The position numbers were made by a program, and so were the translations under genes. 64,000 nt of DNA from NCBI GenBank assembly GCA_907165275.2, contig OU015669.1, positions 6,780,501 to 6,844,500 on the forward strand, read 5' to 3'. Source of the stretch: Zygaena filipendulae. Lineage: Eukaryota; Arthropoda; Insecta; Lepidoptera; Zygaenidae. Below are positions 20,589 to 32,659 of the stretch, in pieces. The notes below the pieces were generated by a model. That model made no database searches. It was not told the origin of the DNA and saw only the letters and a program-made list of their open reading frames with translations. How positions within the stretch are numbered: the first letter of the stretch is position 1; each line of letters starts with the position of its first letter.

Positions 20589-23500
20589 TTAAGCGCGGGT
20601 CCCGGCTTCTTCCTTGTCAGGGATGTAGAGGTGGTCGGACGCGTGCAGTTTCTGCCAGTGCAGAGATTTGGATTTAATGGTCACCGGTTCCTGGAAAAAC
20701 GATAAATAGTTTTCTGTTAGATCTTACAAACAGCCACACAACTCCTTCAGATACAGAGCGTAAGATTCAACGAGGGATTTATTCAAACCCTCGATAACTC
20801 ATGCTTTTATTATAGATGATGATCATATACAGAAATTAGAAATAATATATTTATATATCAATCAAATAATATATTTATATGTCAACATGACTGTATCGTA
20901 TATTCATATATGATAGCGAGGATGGGAAGAGAACATCCTTTACTCCAAAACTCTCCAATTACTTCTTTTTATTTCGATAATTAAATATAAAATATACTTT
21001 TGCTTAAAAGAATTCATGGCAATATTCTAGCATTACAAATCGCATCGTTCAAATATATATAATTTTAAAAGGTTGTACTTAATCAGGGTTCGAAATATTT
21101 TAAACTAGCTGTTCCCCGCGGTTTCACCCGCGGTAATTGCGGAGTTCCCGCGGGAATTCCGCGATAAAAGTACCCTATGTCCTTTTCTGTACCCCTGACA
21201 ACGTGCATAAAAAATTTCGTGGTGATCGGTTGAGCCGTTCAGGGTTGAAAGCGTAACAGGCAGACAGACGAACAGAGTTTCTTTCGCATTTATAATATTA
21301 GTAGGGAAGTAGGGATTCGTATCAATTTGTACCTAGTACGATGTACTAGGTATACCTATCTACTGCGTTAGGATAACGGTATAGGCTATACAGAGTATTA
21401 TCATGTCTAGACAGTCTGTGCTAGGCGCAAGACTATCGATTGTGCATGTATTGATTTTAGAAACGTCTTACTGACATTGTGTTGGTCGGGCACAGAGTGG
21501 ATACGTTATACCTACTATGTGCTCACTTGTTGCTAGTCATTGGATTTATTGATTAAACCGATAATGCGTGTTAGCGAGATCAGGGCCCTTATTCGTTAGA
21601 CCACAACACGTCGCGTTTAAGATAAAACGGCATTAAAATTGTTTTTCCCTCGTGCTTAAAGAATATCTCCTCGTGTCTCATGGCTTACAAGTCAATACAT
21701 AAGTATATAAATTTCTAGTGTTTTGGCTTCTGGAGCTTTTGGGATTGTGTTTTTAGAACGCACGTTATGGTCGAGGAATGTTGTTAGTCAGGTAAGGGTC
21801 CAGGGACCTTATTCACTATGACCATAACGCCGCGTTAAGATAACACGCCACAAAAATCGTTTTTCATTCATGCTCAAAGGAGTTTCGCTTCAAAAAACAT
21901 ATTTGAAAGACACACCCATTAAAAGGTAGGGTTATTATAAAACGTTTGTTGTTTATCTATGATGAATAAAAAAGTAAATATACATAGATATCATCATACC
22001 TAACCTACGTGCGTTACGGAAGAGGTGACCTTGAGTATTATCAATATGTTGCTGGCATTTTTTATCATACATTGAGACGATATTGAAAGATTGTTATTTC
22101 TATTAGCTCGAATATATTAAACAAAAGACTATGTTTTTTCACGAAGAACTAGACAACTTTTCCTTATACTGTTCATAAAAAAACGATGAATCACCCACTG
22201 GCGTGGCGGCCAAAAAAAAAAGATCGTGTTTATAAAGTAACGACAGTTCAACTACTTCTAAACATTTTAAATTATCTGGCAGAGTCAAGACATATTATGG
22301 GTACATTATTTTGGCATTACTTCTTGACTCTTGTAGGTATTATAGTCACAACAGTATCCTGTTACAAGAAAAATAGGTAGAAGTATTTCAATGTAAATTG
22401 CTATGGAGTGTCATCATAATATCAGCCGATAAACACCCGGTGCTGGACAAAGGCCTCTCTGAAGGATCTCTGATTATATGTATAGGAATTTTTGTAGTTT
22501 ATTGAACTCTGATCACCTATGTTATTACTATTATCATTTTTCTAGTGAGAGCCATAAGAAATATAAGATGCGAACTATAGCACAAAAAAAAACGATTCTC
22601 CAACACTGTTTTTTTTAAAGTTTTGTCAGGCATTTTTAACACTACTTTATTAAGTCTATTGATAGAAGTGTACAGGGTACACCAATTGGTATTTGTGTTA
22701 ATCTACAGCGGGGTCACTCGACGTTGTGAACTCTCTCGACCCTGATGAACGAACCCTGACGAAGAGTCTGAAAAATGTCAAGCCGTTGCTGAAGATTTAC
22801 CGAGAATAAGCTGCTATACACAATCACTATTGTTAAGATATATTGAATGATATACCTATTATATAAGTAACTGGCTGTGCCCCGCAGTTTTACCCGCGTG
22901 AGTTTCGGGTTTCCCGCAGGAACTCCAAAGTAGCCTTATCCTTATAACATGAGCTAATTAGCAGTGAAAGTATTGTCAAAATCGGTCCAACCGTTTCGGA
23001 GATACACCCGCGTGAGATTCTTCGAAAGAAACGAGAAAGAAACTTTCCAAAAACTTCTTTCGCTGGCATCCCGAGTATATTTTCCACAATATTTCTAAAA
23101 CTGTGAATTTTGAAAACAATAACAATAACAAACAACAAGTAAAAACTTAACCAAATTGTGTTTAATACGTTTTGTTACGTTAGTTAATGTTTTTGTTCGC
23201 GATCAAGTTTTGTGCACGAAAATCACACAGCGACACTAGTTTTCATTTGTTTTCATTCTAAACTGAGTTGATGCTCCTTCTATCTGTTCACTGATCAACT
23301 CAGTATGGTGAAGTGCCTAATAGTTTGCACTGCAAGGGGAACATTGCATTGCATTAGCCATAAGTGAGGACTGCGAACTAATTTGAGTACCTACTCGTCT
23401 ATTTTATGCATTTCATCATCCATTCACGGTCGTAGGATCATGACTGATTTAATTGCTATTAGCTGATTCGTGCAGTTTCACTATTTTCATTTAATTTAAT

Positions 23501-26500
23501 TTTCAAAACCGTGAAATACGTTATTAATTAATTCTTTATTTAATAGGAAGAGCCGAATACCGATTTCCATGACAAAAACTTAAAAGTAACGGTAAATACC
23601 TATATCGATACAAACTTTCATCCTCGCTTTCAAACCAGCAGTTTGAGCTATGCGATCATAAATGGAAATAAGAAAATTTTCCATCACAAATTTCAAAAAA
23701 TCGGTATCGAATATTATACAATCTAAGGAACCTATTTGGACGGAAATGCTCAATAGTCAATACAAGTGTCATATTATTATGAAACTCTGCCAAGTTAAAT
23801 CTTGGCAACGTATTTCAAATACATAATGCATATAATTAAAAGAGCCTATTCCTTATTATGAAATACGAAAAATGTAATCTACTGTCAAGTGCAGAATCAT
23901 GGAAAATCTTGGTACGTAATCAAGGGACATTGTAGATGATACTAGTCTACTAGACAAAAATCTGGGATTGTTGCCAAATTCCACGAAACAATGAGGCAAT
24001 TACCTACTGAAAGTGCATGTGAACTACTATTTTTGATATCAGACGGTCTATATTATAAGTTAGCCATTTGTACGTACTTGCAATACAGAATAAATAAATC
24101 AATTATATTGCAAGCTAATTGAGTAAATCATAAGGGCAAAATAATCGGGTGTAAGGTATTTTTCATTTTCGAACACTTCGATGTGTTAGATCGGGTGTAA
24201 ACTCTGCCCAGAACAAACTCAAACGGTACCTACTATTTTCTGTACTGGATGGACAGACCAACACACGAATATTCTGTTCAAAAATTAATAACATAAAATC
24301 TTCGCTAGCAAAAGTGAAACTGGCTTCAAAACAGATTTTTACCAAAAGTATATGGGACAAGTCTGTAGGTAGATCCTTTCAAATTTATACACTTAAATCT
24401 TGTCGTAGCATTCAGCGGGTAGACACGAGCAGGCTTGGCACCGACTTCGATCTGTAGGTAGCACTGTGCTACTAGCACACACTAATAAATAATATAACGT
24501 GCATTTTTGTCTTTCGGATTAAATCGGTATATTGTTATTTTTGACTTTTTTGTGGAGTGCATTTTGTTTTTTGAAGTCGGTTTTTTTTATTTGTTAAAAT
24601 TTGTTTATTATCAATAAAACACGTAATATGATTAGTAACTTAACTCACGCCAGCCTCTCTGTTGGGTACGCAGAGACTATATTATAACCACTTGTTAGGC
24701 TAGACAGTAGACGATGACGTCTTAAAAAGATGAGAGATTTAGTTTAGGCGCTAAGGTTTAAATATCCAAGCCAGGTGTAGCGTCTTTAATCCAAGGAAAC
24801 AACTTTATTTTTAACGATGAATGACGAAAGCCAGACGTAAATTTTCAGATAGCCCATATACTTACGTATAGTAGTACCTAGACTATCTAGTATCTACCTA
24901 CTTAAGTAGCATACTATTTACTACTATATAACAATAGGGCAGTGGCAGATGGCTGGCTGAATAGTATTACATTATCTGTGGCTGGAGTCTATAAAGCAAA
25001 AGTTAATCGTTATCGAGGAAACTTTAACGATGTCATATTTCCGAGTCGGTATCAGTAGTAGGTTACAGATTAAAGGCTTGGCTACCAACAATTCTTAACC
25101 AACGATTGTAGGTACCCATAGCTGCTGGAAATAGACCTAATCATGTGATATCATGTTTACAAATATGAAATGTGCGCGCCGTCACGTCCACTGCAAATGC
25201 ATGTCGTTAGCGCTTATTAACGCAACACCGATCGTCGTCGATAGACAAGACAACAAGAGTATTTTGTTTGTTGAACACTTTCAAGTAGTTCGAAGGTGAA
25301 TTTAACATAAAAAAACAATAAGCATAGATCACGAACATTGACTTGAATTGAGTGGCTACCACAACCCGGAAGACGCGACGTGACTAGGCTCGCTACAAGT
25401 TGGACCGACGACTTGGTGAAGGTCGCGGGACGCCATTGGATGCAGGAAGCGCAGGACCGTCGTCGATCCTTGGGGGAGGCGTATGTCCAGCAGCGAACGT
25501 CTTCCGGCTGGTATGATGTTGATGATGATGACGAACATTTTGTGCAGCGCGGCGGTAAAAGTTATTTCGGCGTGAAACTGCGGGAAGTCTCTACCAAGCT
25601 TTTACTCATCGAATATTCGGCGTTGTATCTTTTTCTTGCATCTATTTATTTATTTATATGGTATTTGATTTTGATTTAGTTATTAACTGAATTACACTTT
25701 TTTTAAGAAAGAGAACGCGAATATTGGCGTTGTCGCGAGGTTTATGACACAGGTATTTATTAGGGGCCAGTGAAGGAATGAGGCGCACATCGAAATCAAT
25801 AGGTTTAGGAATATACAATAATAATATTATAAAGAGGCAAGATCTAAAGTTTGTGAGTTTGTGACGTTGTATGGGGTAATCTCTGGATCTACTGAACCGA
25901 TTTTGAAAATTCTTTTACTTATAGAAAGCTATGGTGGTCCTGAGTGACATACGGTACTTTTTATCCTAAAATTACATACATATACATACAGACTGTGCAT
26001 ACTGTGCAATAAAAAATAAATAAATAAATTCCCGCGAGTGAAACCGCGGGGTACAGCTAGTATACAATAAACTGTTACTTATGTAAAGTAATAAGAACGT
26101 ACCTACACATATTAATATTGAAAAATTTACCTACTTACAATGTTATTGCCCTATTGGAGACATGTTTATAACATAGCGTATTTATGACATGTGTTAACAT
26201 TAAATAAATAAATTCTTAGGGTTTAAACATGTGCTACTGTTCCGAAGCAGAACCGTAGACAACACATATAGGACTTTCATCTATAATAAACTCTCGATTT
26301 AAACACGTGGGTTTATTTAGCACACCAACCTTATTTTGATGCGTTTCCACGATATATTCGCGGTCGTGCGTCAACAAGCGTTTCTTCAGGCATTTTGTAA
26401 TGTATTTTAAACAATGTCCTTAGGGGACTAGTTCCAAGGCATAAGGTGAGTGGTAGCCACTTTGGTACCTTGCCTATTTTATATTAGTTTAAGCCATCCT

Positions 26501-28771
26501 GTGTACTTGTGTCTTGTTGTATGTTGGTATCAAATAAACCTTTATATTTTATATTATACTATACACATAATAAAACAGTAACAAGGCCATTTTATAAATA
26601 AATAAAAAAATATTTTATGGAAACAATAATTCCATTTGGCACTGTTATTAAATAAGAAAGCTCTCAGAGCTCCTAAGGAAATTCCAAAATGAGTTAGGAG
26701 TTATCACATAAAAATATACCATTGCAATAATTTTGCAAGAGTGCCTACTTAGAAACAATAAACATTATTCTTTCCTATATACTTATAACAATAACAATTT
26801 AGTTAGTTATTTAACCTTACCTTCGCCAATAGTTTGCCATCATCCCCAACAAGGAATTCTTCCAGACCAAAGACCAAAGGTGATGCATTCCCAAGGTGGA
26901 ATATCCGTGAAGAAGTTCCACGTGTCACTCTGAACTCAATTGTCTTTGCCATCAGTACATTTGTGATCATGTACACTGATTTTTTGCCTTTCAAATCTAC
27001 AAAAGTTTAATACTTCATTAATTCTGATCACACTTTTCTAGGCTTTTCCCTAATTGTAAGTTGGAGATAATGATATTATGTTTAATAGGTTAAAGATTAA
27101 AAATTCCAATCACATTCAAAAACCTACCAGCTGAACCAGCATGACAAAAACATGATAAACACTCACGAAAATCGATTTAAACAAGCTGACTAGACCACTG
27201 GAGAAAAGACACCTAAAGAGACATCACACATGGGACTCAATGAGCTCATAGTATCCACACAATAGGTTTTCCAATGATAGTTGGCTATGCCTCAAATGTG
27301 ATTATCACACAAAACAGCTGCATAAGGTCCTTGAACCGATCGCATGCTTAAAAAAGGAGAAAAAAAAAACACATTCAATATTAATAAATTATACCTTTGT
27401 TATTTTCTACATCAAGGTAGATATTATTCACCAAATCTTTATCTTTTGCAACAGTGGTCCGAGAAAAGTTCACCATGATGACACGAACTTTATTTTTAAT
27501 TGATTCATCCTGTAATGTGATCTGAAACAGAATGAAACTGTTTTGCACATTATTGTACAAATATCCAAATTGCTGACATAAAGCTCAAAATATTTGTTAA
27601 AATAAATCAGATTGATAAACAGTTCCATAAAACACTTAAAGTAGGTACTCCTTTAGAAATTGAAGTGTATTATATGTATATATTCAAATATTAAGTAGTA
27701 GGTATGCACCCATAAAACAATCATAAAGTAGGTACAAACTGCTATAAACAAAATCAACTTTTGTGAGTAGCAATACTTTACTTCTAGCTATCTGAGATTA
27801 GATTTCAGAATATCTATCAATTGTTTAATGGCAAATACCCAATCCTTAATATCATAAATGTGAATATAAATTTATATATTTGTTATGCTATCAATCACTA
27901 TCACACCTTGCAACTATGCAACCAATCATTGTGAAATTCAGCATAGATGTCATAAGGGTTACAGAAAAGGACACACCTAGAGCTAGGCACATGTCCCAAA
28001 ATTCTTGCGAGAACTCTATAATTAACATGGGTAAAAGCTGTTCCCCCACAGGGAACAGCTAGTATTGAGATCAATTAAAAATTATAACAATTTAAAAAAG
28101 TTTTTTATTAGTAATGTTAAAATTACAGATACCTATCTACAGGTATGATCTCTCTGGATTAATTATTGCACTCATTTCAACGTGAATAAAACAGTCTGAA
28201 CATTAAATTTACTGATTAAAATTGAATAGGTAGGTATAATACGGAAGTGTAGAAAAGGTATGTTAAGTAATTATAAAATGCATGAACCCATACAACCCAT
28301 GGATAATAGTTATGAAATGTTACGTAAAGTACCTACATGTGACTTGATCAACACTCTAATTAGGAATATCATTGAACGAACACTGAATGGAAGACATGCA
28401 CCAACCTTCACGCTTTCATGAGGAAATTTAAAATTTGAGTCGTTAAAATTGCCTTCCTCAAGCCACTTAACGTAGTCGGGATTAGATTTCTCTTTATTAA
28501 CATTCTTCACTAATTCGCCGAGTGGTGTAAACATTTTCCCATTAGTTTCTTTCTCATTTGGAACAAACAAAGATGTTACTTTATACAAAGCAGCTTCGGT
28601 AATATGAGGAATGCACACCAACTGGCTGCTTCCGATCTCGATCTCTATTTCATCTCTTATAAAAGGCCATGCGTCTTCCAGCTTAAGCGATTTTAGATCC
28701 TCCAAACTAACATCCTTTCGGATCTCGTGTGAATATAAAGATTTCACAAAAACTTTTAATTTTTTCGGCAT
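20589..28771 (-). CDS. Unrecognised conserved-looking protein, 4 exons, 256 aa
   Basis: Exons on the minus strand: 28406-28771, 27395-27521, 26821-26996 and 20589-20690, joined with GT/AG introns in phases 0, 1 and 0 to a continuous 256-aa frame starting MPKKLKVFVKSLYSHEIRKD. The codon-consistent joins and the lack of stops argue for a real gene. Exon 1 is acidic and Lys-rich (EIEIEIGSSQLVCIPHITEA; FVPNEKETNGKMFTPLGEL). Exon 2 has a hydrophobic strand (KVRVIMVNFSRTTV) and NIYLDVEN. Exon 3 has SVYMITNVLMAKTIEFRVTR and ASPLVFGLEEFLVGDDGK. The last exon ends LHWQKLHASDHLYIPDKEEA. The alternating hydrophobic pattern suggests a beta-rich domain. No signal peptide, membrane segment or catalytic motif is seen. 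The last exon is 6.1 kb from exon 3, across an intron full of repeats; its assignment rests on phase and splice sites and is the weakest join. I do not recognise the family. Confidence 0.65.
21105..21305 (+). repeat. SINE-like family A, full length
   Basis: Starts ACTAGCTGTTCCCCGCGGTTTCACCCGC, includes CGATAAAAGTACCCTATGTCC, GGTGATCGGTTGAGCCGTTC and GTAACAGGCAGACAGACGAA, and ends TATAATATTAGTAGGGA. It lies inside intron 3 of the unrecognised gene. Confidence 0.8.
21306..22399. other. Intron 3 filler, no feature recognised
   Basis: AT-rich. Two similar stretches, GGGCCCTTATTCGTTAGACC near 21592 and GGGACCTTATTCACTATGACC near 21812, each followed by ..CGCGTTxAAGATAA, suggest a diverged direct repeat of about 220 bases spacing. 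Confidence 0.35.
22400..22490 (-). repeat. RTE-type LINE 3' end fragment
   Basis: Minus-strand reading gives GAGAGGCCTTTGTCCAGCAC followed by ..TCGGCTGATATTATGATGA, the typical 3' coding end and TGA-rich tail of lepidopteran RTE-like non-LTR elements. Only the terminal scrap is present. Confidence 0.5.
22870..23012 (+). repeat. SINE-like family A variant, truncated
   Basis: AACTGGCTGTGCCCCGCAG, TTTTACCCGCGTGAGTTTCG, AAAATCGGTCCAACCG and TTTCGGAGATACACCCG. The usual ATATTAGTAGGAT end is missing. Confidence 0.65.
23013..24459. other. Intron 3 filler, no feature recognised
   Basis: AT-rich. A 10-bp hairpin CTGAGTTGAT..ATCAACTCAG lies at about 23260-23305. Small ORFs on both strands have no recognisable content. 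Confidence 0.4.
24460..24605 (+). repeat. Solo arm of the GAAGTCGGTT fold-back family
   Basis: TTTTTGTCTTTCGGATTAAATCGGTA, TTGTTATTTTTGAC and TTTGAAGTCGGTTTTTT match the right arm of the complete fold-back at 32066-32488; the left arm is absent. Confidence 0.55.
24606..25344. other. Intron 3 filler, no feature recognised
   Basis: AT-rich, with nothing that could be classified. Confidence 0.4.
25345..25545 (+). repeat. RTE-type LINE 3' end, coding remnant
   Basis: The + frame reads TSWTDDLVKVAGRHWMQEAQ and then RSLGEAYVQQRTS, the conserved C-terminal peptide of RTE-clade endonuclease/reverse transcriptases, followed by a GATGATGATGATG tail. The 5' part is lost, as is usual for LINE copies truncated during reverse transcription. 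Confidence 0.75.
25835..26062 (-). repeat. SINE-like family A variant
   Basis: Reversed: AGTTTGTGAGTTTGTGACG, GGTAATCTCTGGATCTACTG, ACCGATTTTGAAAATTCTTT, GTGGTCCTGAGTGACAT, CCCGCGAGTGAAACCGCGGGG and TACAGCTAGTA. An AT-rich insertion (about 25975-26030) interrupts it. Confidence 0.7.
26063..26820. other. Intron 3 filler with a possible LINE 3' end
   Basis: 26440-26560 reads like a transcribed 3' tail (GTCTTGTTGTATGTTGGTATC, AAATAAACC). No coding sequence is linked to it. Confidence 0.35.
27900..28068 (-). repeat. SINE-like family A, decayed copy in intron 1
   Basis: Recognisable pieces in reverse: CAGCATAGATGTCATAAGGG, AGAAAAGGACACACC, TTCTTGCGAGAACTCTATAA and CAGGGAACAGCTAGTA. Confidence 0.5.
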
Positions 28772-28904
28772 GTTTCTTCTTCAGTCTTCACATAAAAGTA
28801 ATTCACCAGATATTGCAACACACGTCCAAACCGCACCAATGTCAAAAAATTACTGATTGACGGTACTGAGGACAGCACTACCAGAGAGTACTGACTAGTG
28901 TTGT
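28772..28904 (-). promoter_or_regulatory. 5' flank of the unrecognised four-exon gene
   Basis: Directly upstream of the ATG at 28771. Presumed promoter and 5' UTR; no TATA box or initiator is obvious. Confidence 0.3.
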
Positions 28905-29290
28905 GTTGGTACCAGTCTAGCTGAGGCGAGCTTATTATCGTACATACGATCTGAGAATAACTGGTAGTCTGATAAAATTCAAAATCTAATAAAAAATTTT
29001 TTTGGTAAAATTTTCTTAGTCCATACAGCCAATTCAGATTTTAATTTCCCCTTTTGAAATTGGAAGCATTGGTCCATGATTGGAAGTTATTTACATCGAA
29101 ATCCTTCAGTTCAGCCGCCTGCAGTCTGCCGGTATTGCCAATTATATGTAGTGAAAAAAAAAATCTAAAATTTTTCATGATGAAAATTATCGCACGATCG
29201 TAATGTGCGATCGTACATCGTACGACGACCCAAAATTATCGTACATGTACGATAATTATCGTACGGTTATGAACACTGGTTGATACCATA
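28905..29290. repeat. ATTATCGTAC repeat family, copy 1
   Basis: Starts near GTTGGTACCAGTCTAGC, then GAGCTTATTATCGTACATACGA, and closes with AAAATTATCGTACATGTACG, ATAATTATCGTACGG and GAACACTGGTTGATACC. ATTATCG(T/C)AC and its complement occur several times, in places as nested palindromes (GTACATGTAC, CGTACG). Confidence 0.6.
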
Positions 29291-29304
29291 CCAGTGCAGT
29301 GTAA

Positions 29305-29560
29305 GCAGTGTTGGCAACCTGAAACGAGCTTATTATCGTACCAGGGCGTAAAATTATCGTATTTGGACTGAAACAAGGAAAAAATTATCGTACTCATCAT
29401 GATTATGACTACCTATTTAGACATAAGTCTATAATTAATTGTTGTCATAAATGTGTATGAAGTACGATAATAATGTGCTATCGTAAATCGTACGTACATA
29501 GACCAAAATTATCGTATGTGTACGACAATTATCGTACGGTTCCGAACACTGGTTGATACT
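29305..29560. repeat. ATTATCGTAC repeat family, copy 2
   Basis: Begins GTGTTGGCAACCTGAAACG, AGCTTATTATCGTACCAGGG and ends CAATTATCGTACGGTTCCG, AACACTGGTTGATACT. Its borders resemble those of copy 1, so the two are roughly tandem. Confidence 0.65.
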
Positions 29561-30129
29561 TGATCCTAATCCCAGTGCTATCAACTCTCGAAAATATTTA
29601 CCCAAAGGTTATGTCAAAATGCAAAAACTCAAATCCCCCTAAATAAAATACTAATAATAGTAAAAAGTTTATAAAATAATAAATAGCGCCACGATTTTCG
29701 CCTGTGTGAAATTATTAGAGCGAAAATAATCTAATCCACCTCTATAGTACGGGAGTCCAAGAGGGGGTTAGTGGATTTACTAAAGCGAGTCAAATGAACA
29801 TAAGGGGGGCTATACTGGGCTGAAACTTGAATTGCAAGTTTCGAGTCGAGGCTTGTTTAAATGTAATCTTGGTTACTGTAATGATGTTGATCGTTATGAT
29901 TTTTGGGTCCCTAGTCAACGATCGTTACGATAACTTTGTCAAAACGTTGTCGAGACTGCCGGCCCCCCCTAGCCAATCAATCTATCTACGTTCGTTAACG
30001 CCTATAAAACTGAGAAACGAATCCTAATTCCACGTGGTCAATCTAATCTCATCTAATCTTGTCAATTGGCTAAGGGGGTTGATAAGAAAGTGAAAACTGG
30101 GTAGCAGAGAAAATTTTTATTAGACCACT
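29561..30129. repeat. Intergenic DNA with repeat family F copy at about 29858-29962
   Basis: TTGGTTACTGTAATGATGTT, GATCGTTATGATTTTTGGGTCC and CTAGTCAACGATCGTTACGA match the pair at 43945-44155. The remainder has no recognised gene. Confidence 0.5.
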
Positions 30130-31345
30130 TATCTGGCGTCCGCGGTTTCACTCGAGTGAACTTTGAGATCACCTCATCACCCATGCAGGGAACTCGTAAT
30201 TCCAGGACAAAAAGTATCCTAAAATATCTTTAAATTACGACATTACGATAACGTTTTTCCGACACCCGTGCCTAAACAAAACCTATAGTAGGTATGTAGC
30301 TCTAAGCTAGTTTTATCTAAGCTTAATCTACCTGTAAAAACCAGTAAAAACCGCATGAAAATCAGTAGTTTTGAGAGATTAGCGTGAACAGAATATAGAC
30401 AGAGAAAAATTCAAGGATTTTTTTTTGGGTTATTTAATGTATGGACGAATCACCGCAGTATCTAGAATAATTCCGGCTACGATACCCGGTGGGGTTCATA
30501 CTTTGTGTGATGAACACAGGAACCAGTTTCCATTCTAGGTGTCTTTCTAAGTAGGTATGTAGTATATTACCACAGTTGGTTTCCACTACACAAGCTTATA
30601 GGTACTTTAAAGTTTAGTGTGGGATCAAGTAGGTAGGTAGATCTACGTGTTGTGAAGCGTTATTATCTATCCGCGATTCTGTACATTGAATATTTTTGAA
30701 AAATTTTGACAGGGAGTGATAAAAGAAGAGTAACCAACAAAAAAGAGTTTTTAAAATTCTTTTCTGTCTGTCTGTTCACGATAATCTCCGAACCTACTGA
30801 ACGGATTTTCATGCGGTTTTCACAGGTAGATTAAGCTAAACCTGAAACTACATATAGGCTTTGTTTCATTTAAATCGGAGGTTGGGAAATAAGTTGTCAT
30901 ACAAAAACGTTTCATGCGGGAAAAACCGCGGGGCACAGCTAGTTATTATTATAGAGACAGAGATCCTGTTTTTATCCTATAACTAGCTAAGCCCCACGAT
31001 TTCACCCGCGTGAGTTATGGGATCAGGAACCTATGCGGACGCAGGCAGAACAACCCGCCAAAGTTTCATCACAATCCGAAAAAGTTTCGAAAACGAGTTT
31101 CGAAACGCATAGGGGACAGACACAAACATTCATTTTTATTATCCTACTAGCTGTGCTCCGCGGTTTCACCCGCGGTAATTTTTTAGTTCCCGCGGAAATT
31201 CCGGGATAAAAAGTACCCTATTTCCTTTTCTGTACCTCTGACAACGTGCATGCCAAATTTCATCCCAATCCGTTCAGCCGTTTTTGCGTGATTGAGTAAC
31301 AAATATCCACACTTTCACATTTATAATATTAGTAGGATGACTAGC
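30130..31345. repeat. Cluster of SINE-like family A copies in both orientations
   Basis: About 30130-30240 (+, GTCCGCGGTTTCACTCGAGTG); 30650-30945 (-, with GATTCTGTACATTGAATATT, TTTTCTGTCTGTCTGTTCACG, CACAGGTAGATTAAGC and AAACCGCGGGGCACAGCTAG); 30980-31145 (+, subtype CGGACGCAGGCAGAACAACC); 31146-31335 (+, full length, CTAGCTGTGCTCCGCGGTTT to AATATTAGTAGGATGA). The last two lie end to end, one apparently inserted at the tail of the other. Confidence 0.7.
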
Positions 31346-32014
31346 ATTTTTTTTAATATCTCGAATTCCAGATGGAATTTCGAAAAAATCGAAACATGTG
31401 CTCATGTTTCTAAGTTATACCCTTAACAATACAACAAAAAAAAACCGCATTCAATTTGGTTCAGCAGTTTTAGCGTAGCAAGAGTACAAACTGTATGTTT
31501 GACAGACAAAAATTCTAAAAACGGTATTTTTGGCTTCTATATCACTCATAGAGTCGCCTAAATTTATTTTTTCTTATTTATCTCCCATGTACAGACATCC
31601 GCGACTTGTTACAATTTTATTATATGTATTGATAATTAAGTGGATTACAAGAAAGAACTTTGACGCGACGATAATAACTATGCGAGGAATAAGTCAGTTT
31701 TGCCTACAAACCCAACCACTATTCTCCGAAACACTATCACGAGGAATTCACGTGAACATCACGCAGTTTTCACGCATCCGCTCATTCATTTCCAGTGCGA
31801 CCATTGAATCACACCTGCATCATGCCAGCATGAAACTACCTACGAAAAATCGCGGCATTCACTGTTTGCGTGTCTCTGTCCTCTGCGTCTAGATTTTATG
31901 AGAATGTGATGACGCACGATAACCATGGTCATTAACTTAAGCAGTTTTTCGATTACCTAATTAGGCATTAAGTAGCTGTTGCCTGCGTCTTCGTTAGAGT
32001 GATATTTAAATTGC
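31346..32014. other. Intergenic DNA
   Basis: A 120-codon + frame at 31530-31892 opens with TTG, has no ATG near its start and no recognisable motif, so it is not called. Nothing else is seen. Confidence 0.4.
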
Positions 32015-32065
32015 GTCTGGGCATGATGACCAAATATTTTTTAGTCTGTCTTGCAGATTAATAAT
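32015..32065 (-). repeat. Repeat family C, first part of a split copy
   Basis: CTGGGCATGATGACCAAAT, TTTTTAGTCTGTCTTGCAG and ATTAATAA are the family C end; the remainder resumes at about 33335, with about 1.27 kb of inserted repeats between. Confidence 0.6.
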
Positions 32066-32488
32066 AAAAGCGAGAAATAAACAAAATAATTAAAAACCGA
32101 CTTCCAAAAATACAAATCAAAAAAAGCTAAAAATAACAAAACACCGATTTAATCCAAAAGACAAAAACACACGTACTACATATTATTATTGGTTTGTGCT
32201 ACCACTGATCGGTTTGAATTTGGTGACAAGCCCGCTGGTGTCTGCCCACTTGGGTTGTTCTGCTCACGAACAGCTGGTGGCGGGAGTCGACTTAGCCCAT
32301 CTTCCGCCTCCATACTTGGCTTGTCACCCACTTTATACCGATCAGTGGTAGCACAAACCAATAATAATATTACGTGTGTTTTTGTCTTTTGGATTAAATC
32401 GGTATTTTGTTATTTTTAGATTTTTAGTTTTGTGTTTTTGGAAGTCGGTTTTAATTTTTTTGTTAAAAATTTGTTCATTTCTCGCTTT
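32066..32488. repeat. Long fold-back element inserted in repeat C
   Basis: The arms are complementary over about 150 bases: AAAGCGAGAAATAAACAAA..ACCGACTTCCAAAAATAC..ATTATTATTGGTTTGTGCT on the left, and the reverse ..AGCACAAACCAATAATAAT..GGAAGTCGGTTTTAATT..TCTCGCTTTTA on the right. The loop (32220-32335) is GC-richer with its own partial symmetry (GGTGACAAGCC/GGCTTGTCACC). Confidence 0.75.
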
Positions 32489-32659
32489 TAAGTGACTTAG
32501 TTCGAAATTTCTCTAAGTTACAATAGCCTAATGTCAACTGCTCATCACCTTTTACAAAATATTGCTTTTCCCGACGCAGGGACGTTAATTGTTGAGGAGT
32601 TCTCCTCGTACATCACCATCAGTTCCACTTCACTATATACATTGTGACGGGCATAAATT

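Noticed and set aside
30130..31345. Cluster of direct and inverted repeats considered as a CRISPR-like or satellite array
   Set aside because: The units are about 200-bp interspersed repeats of varied age and orientation, not short identical repeats with spacers.
31530..31892. 120-codon + ORF
   Set aside because: Begins at TTG with no nearby ATG and has no recognisable motif or intron-exon context.
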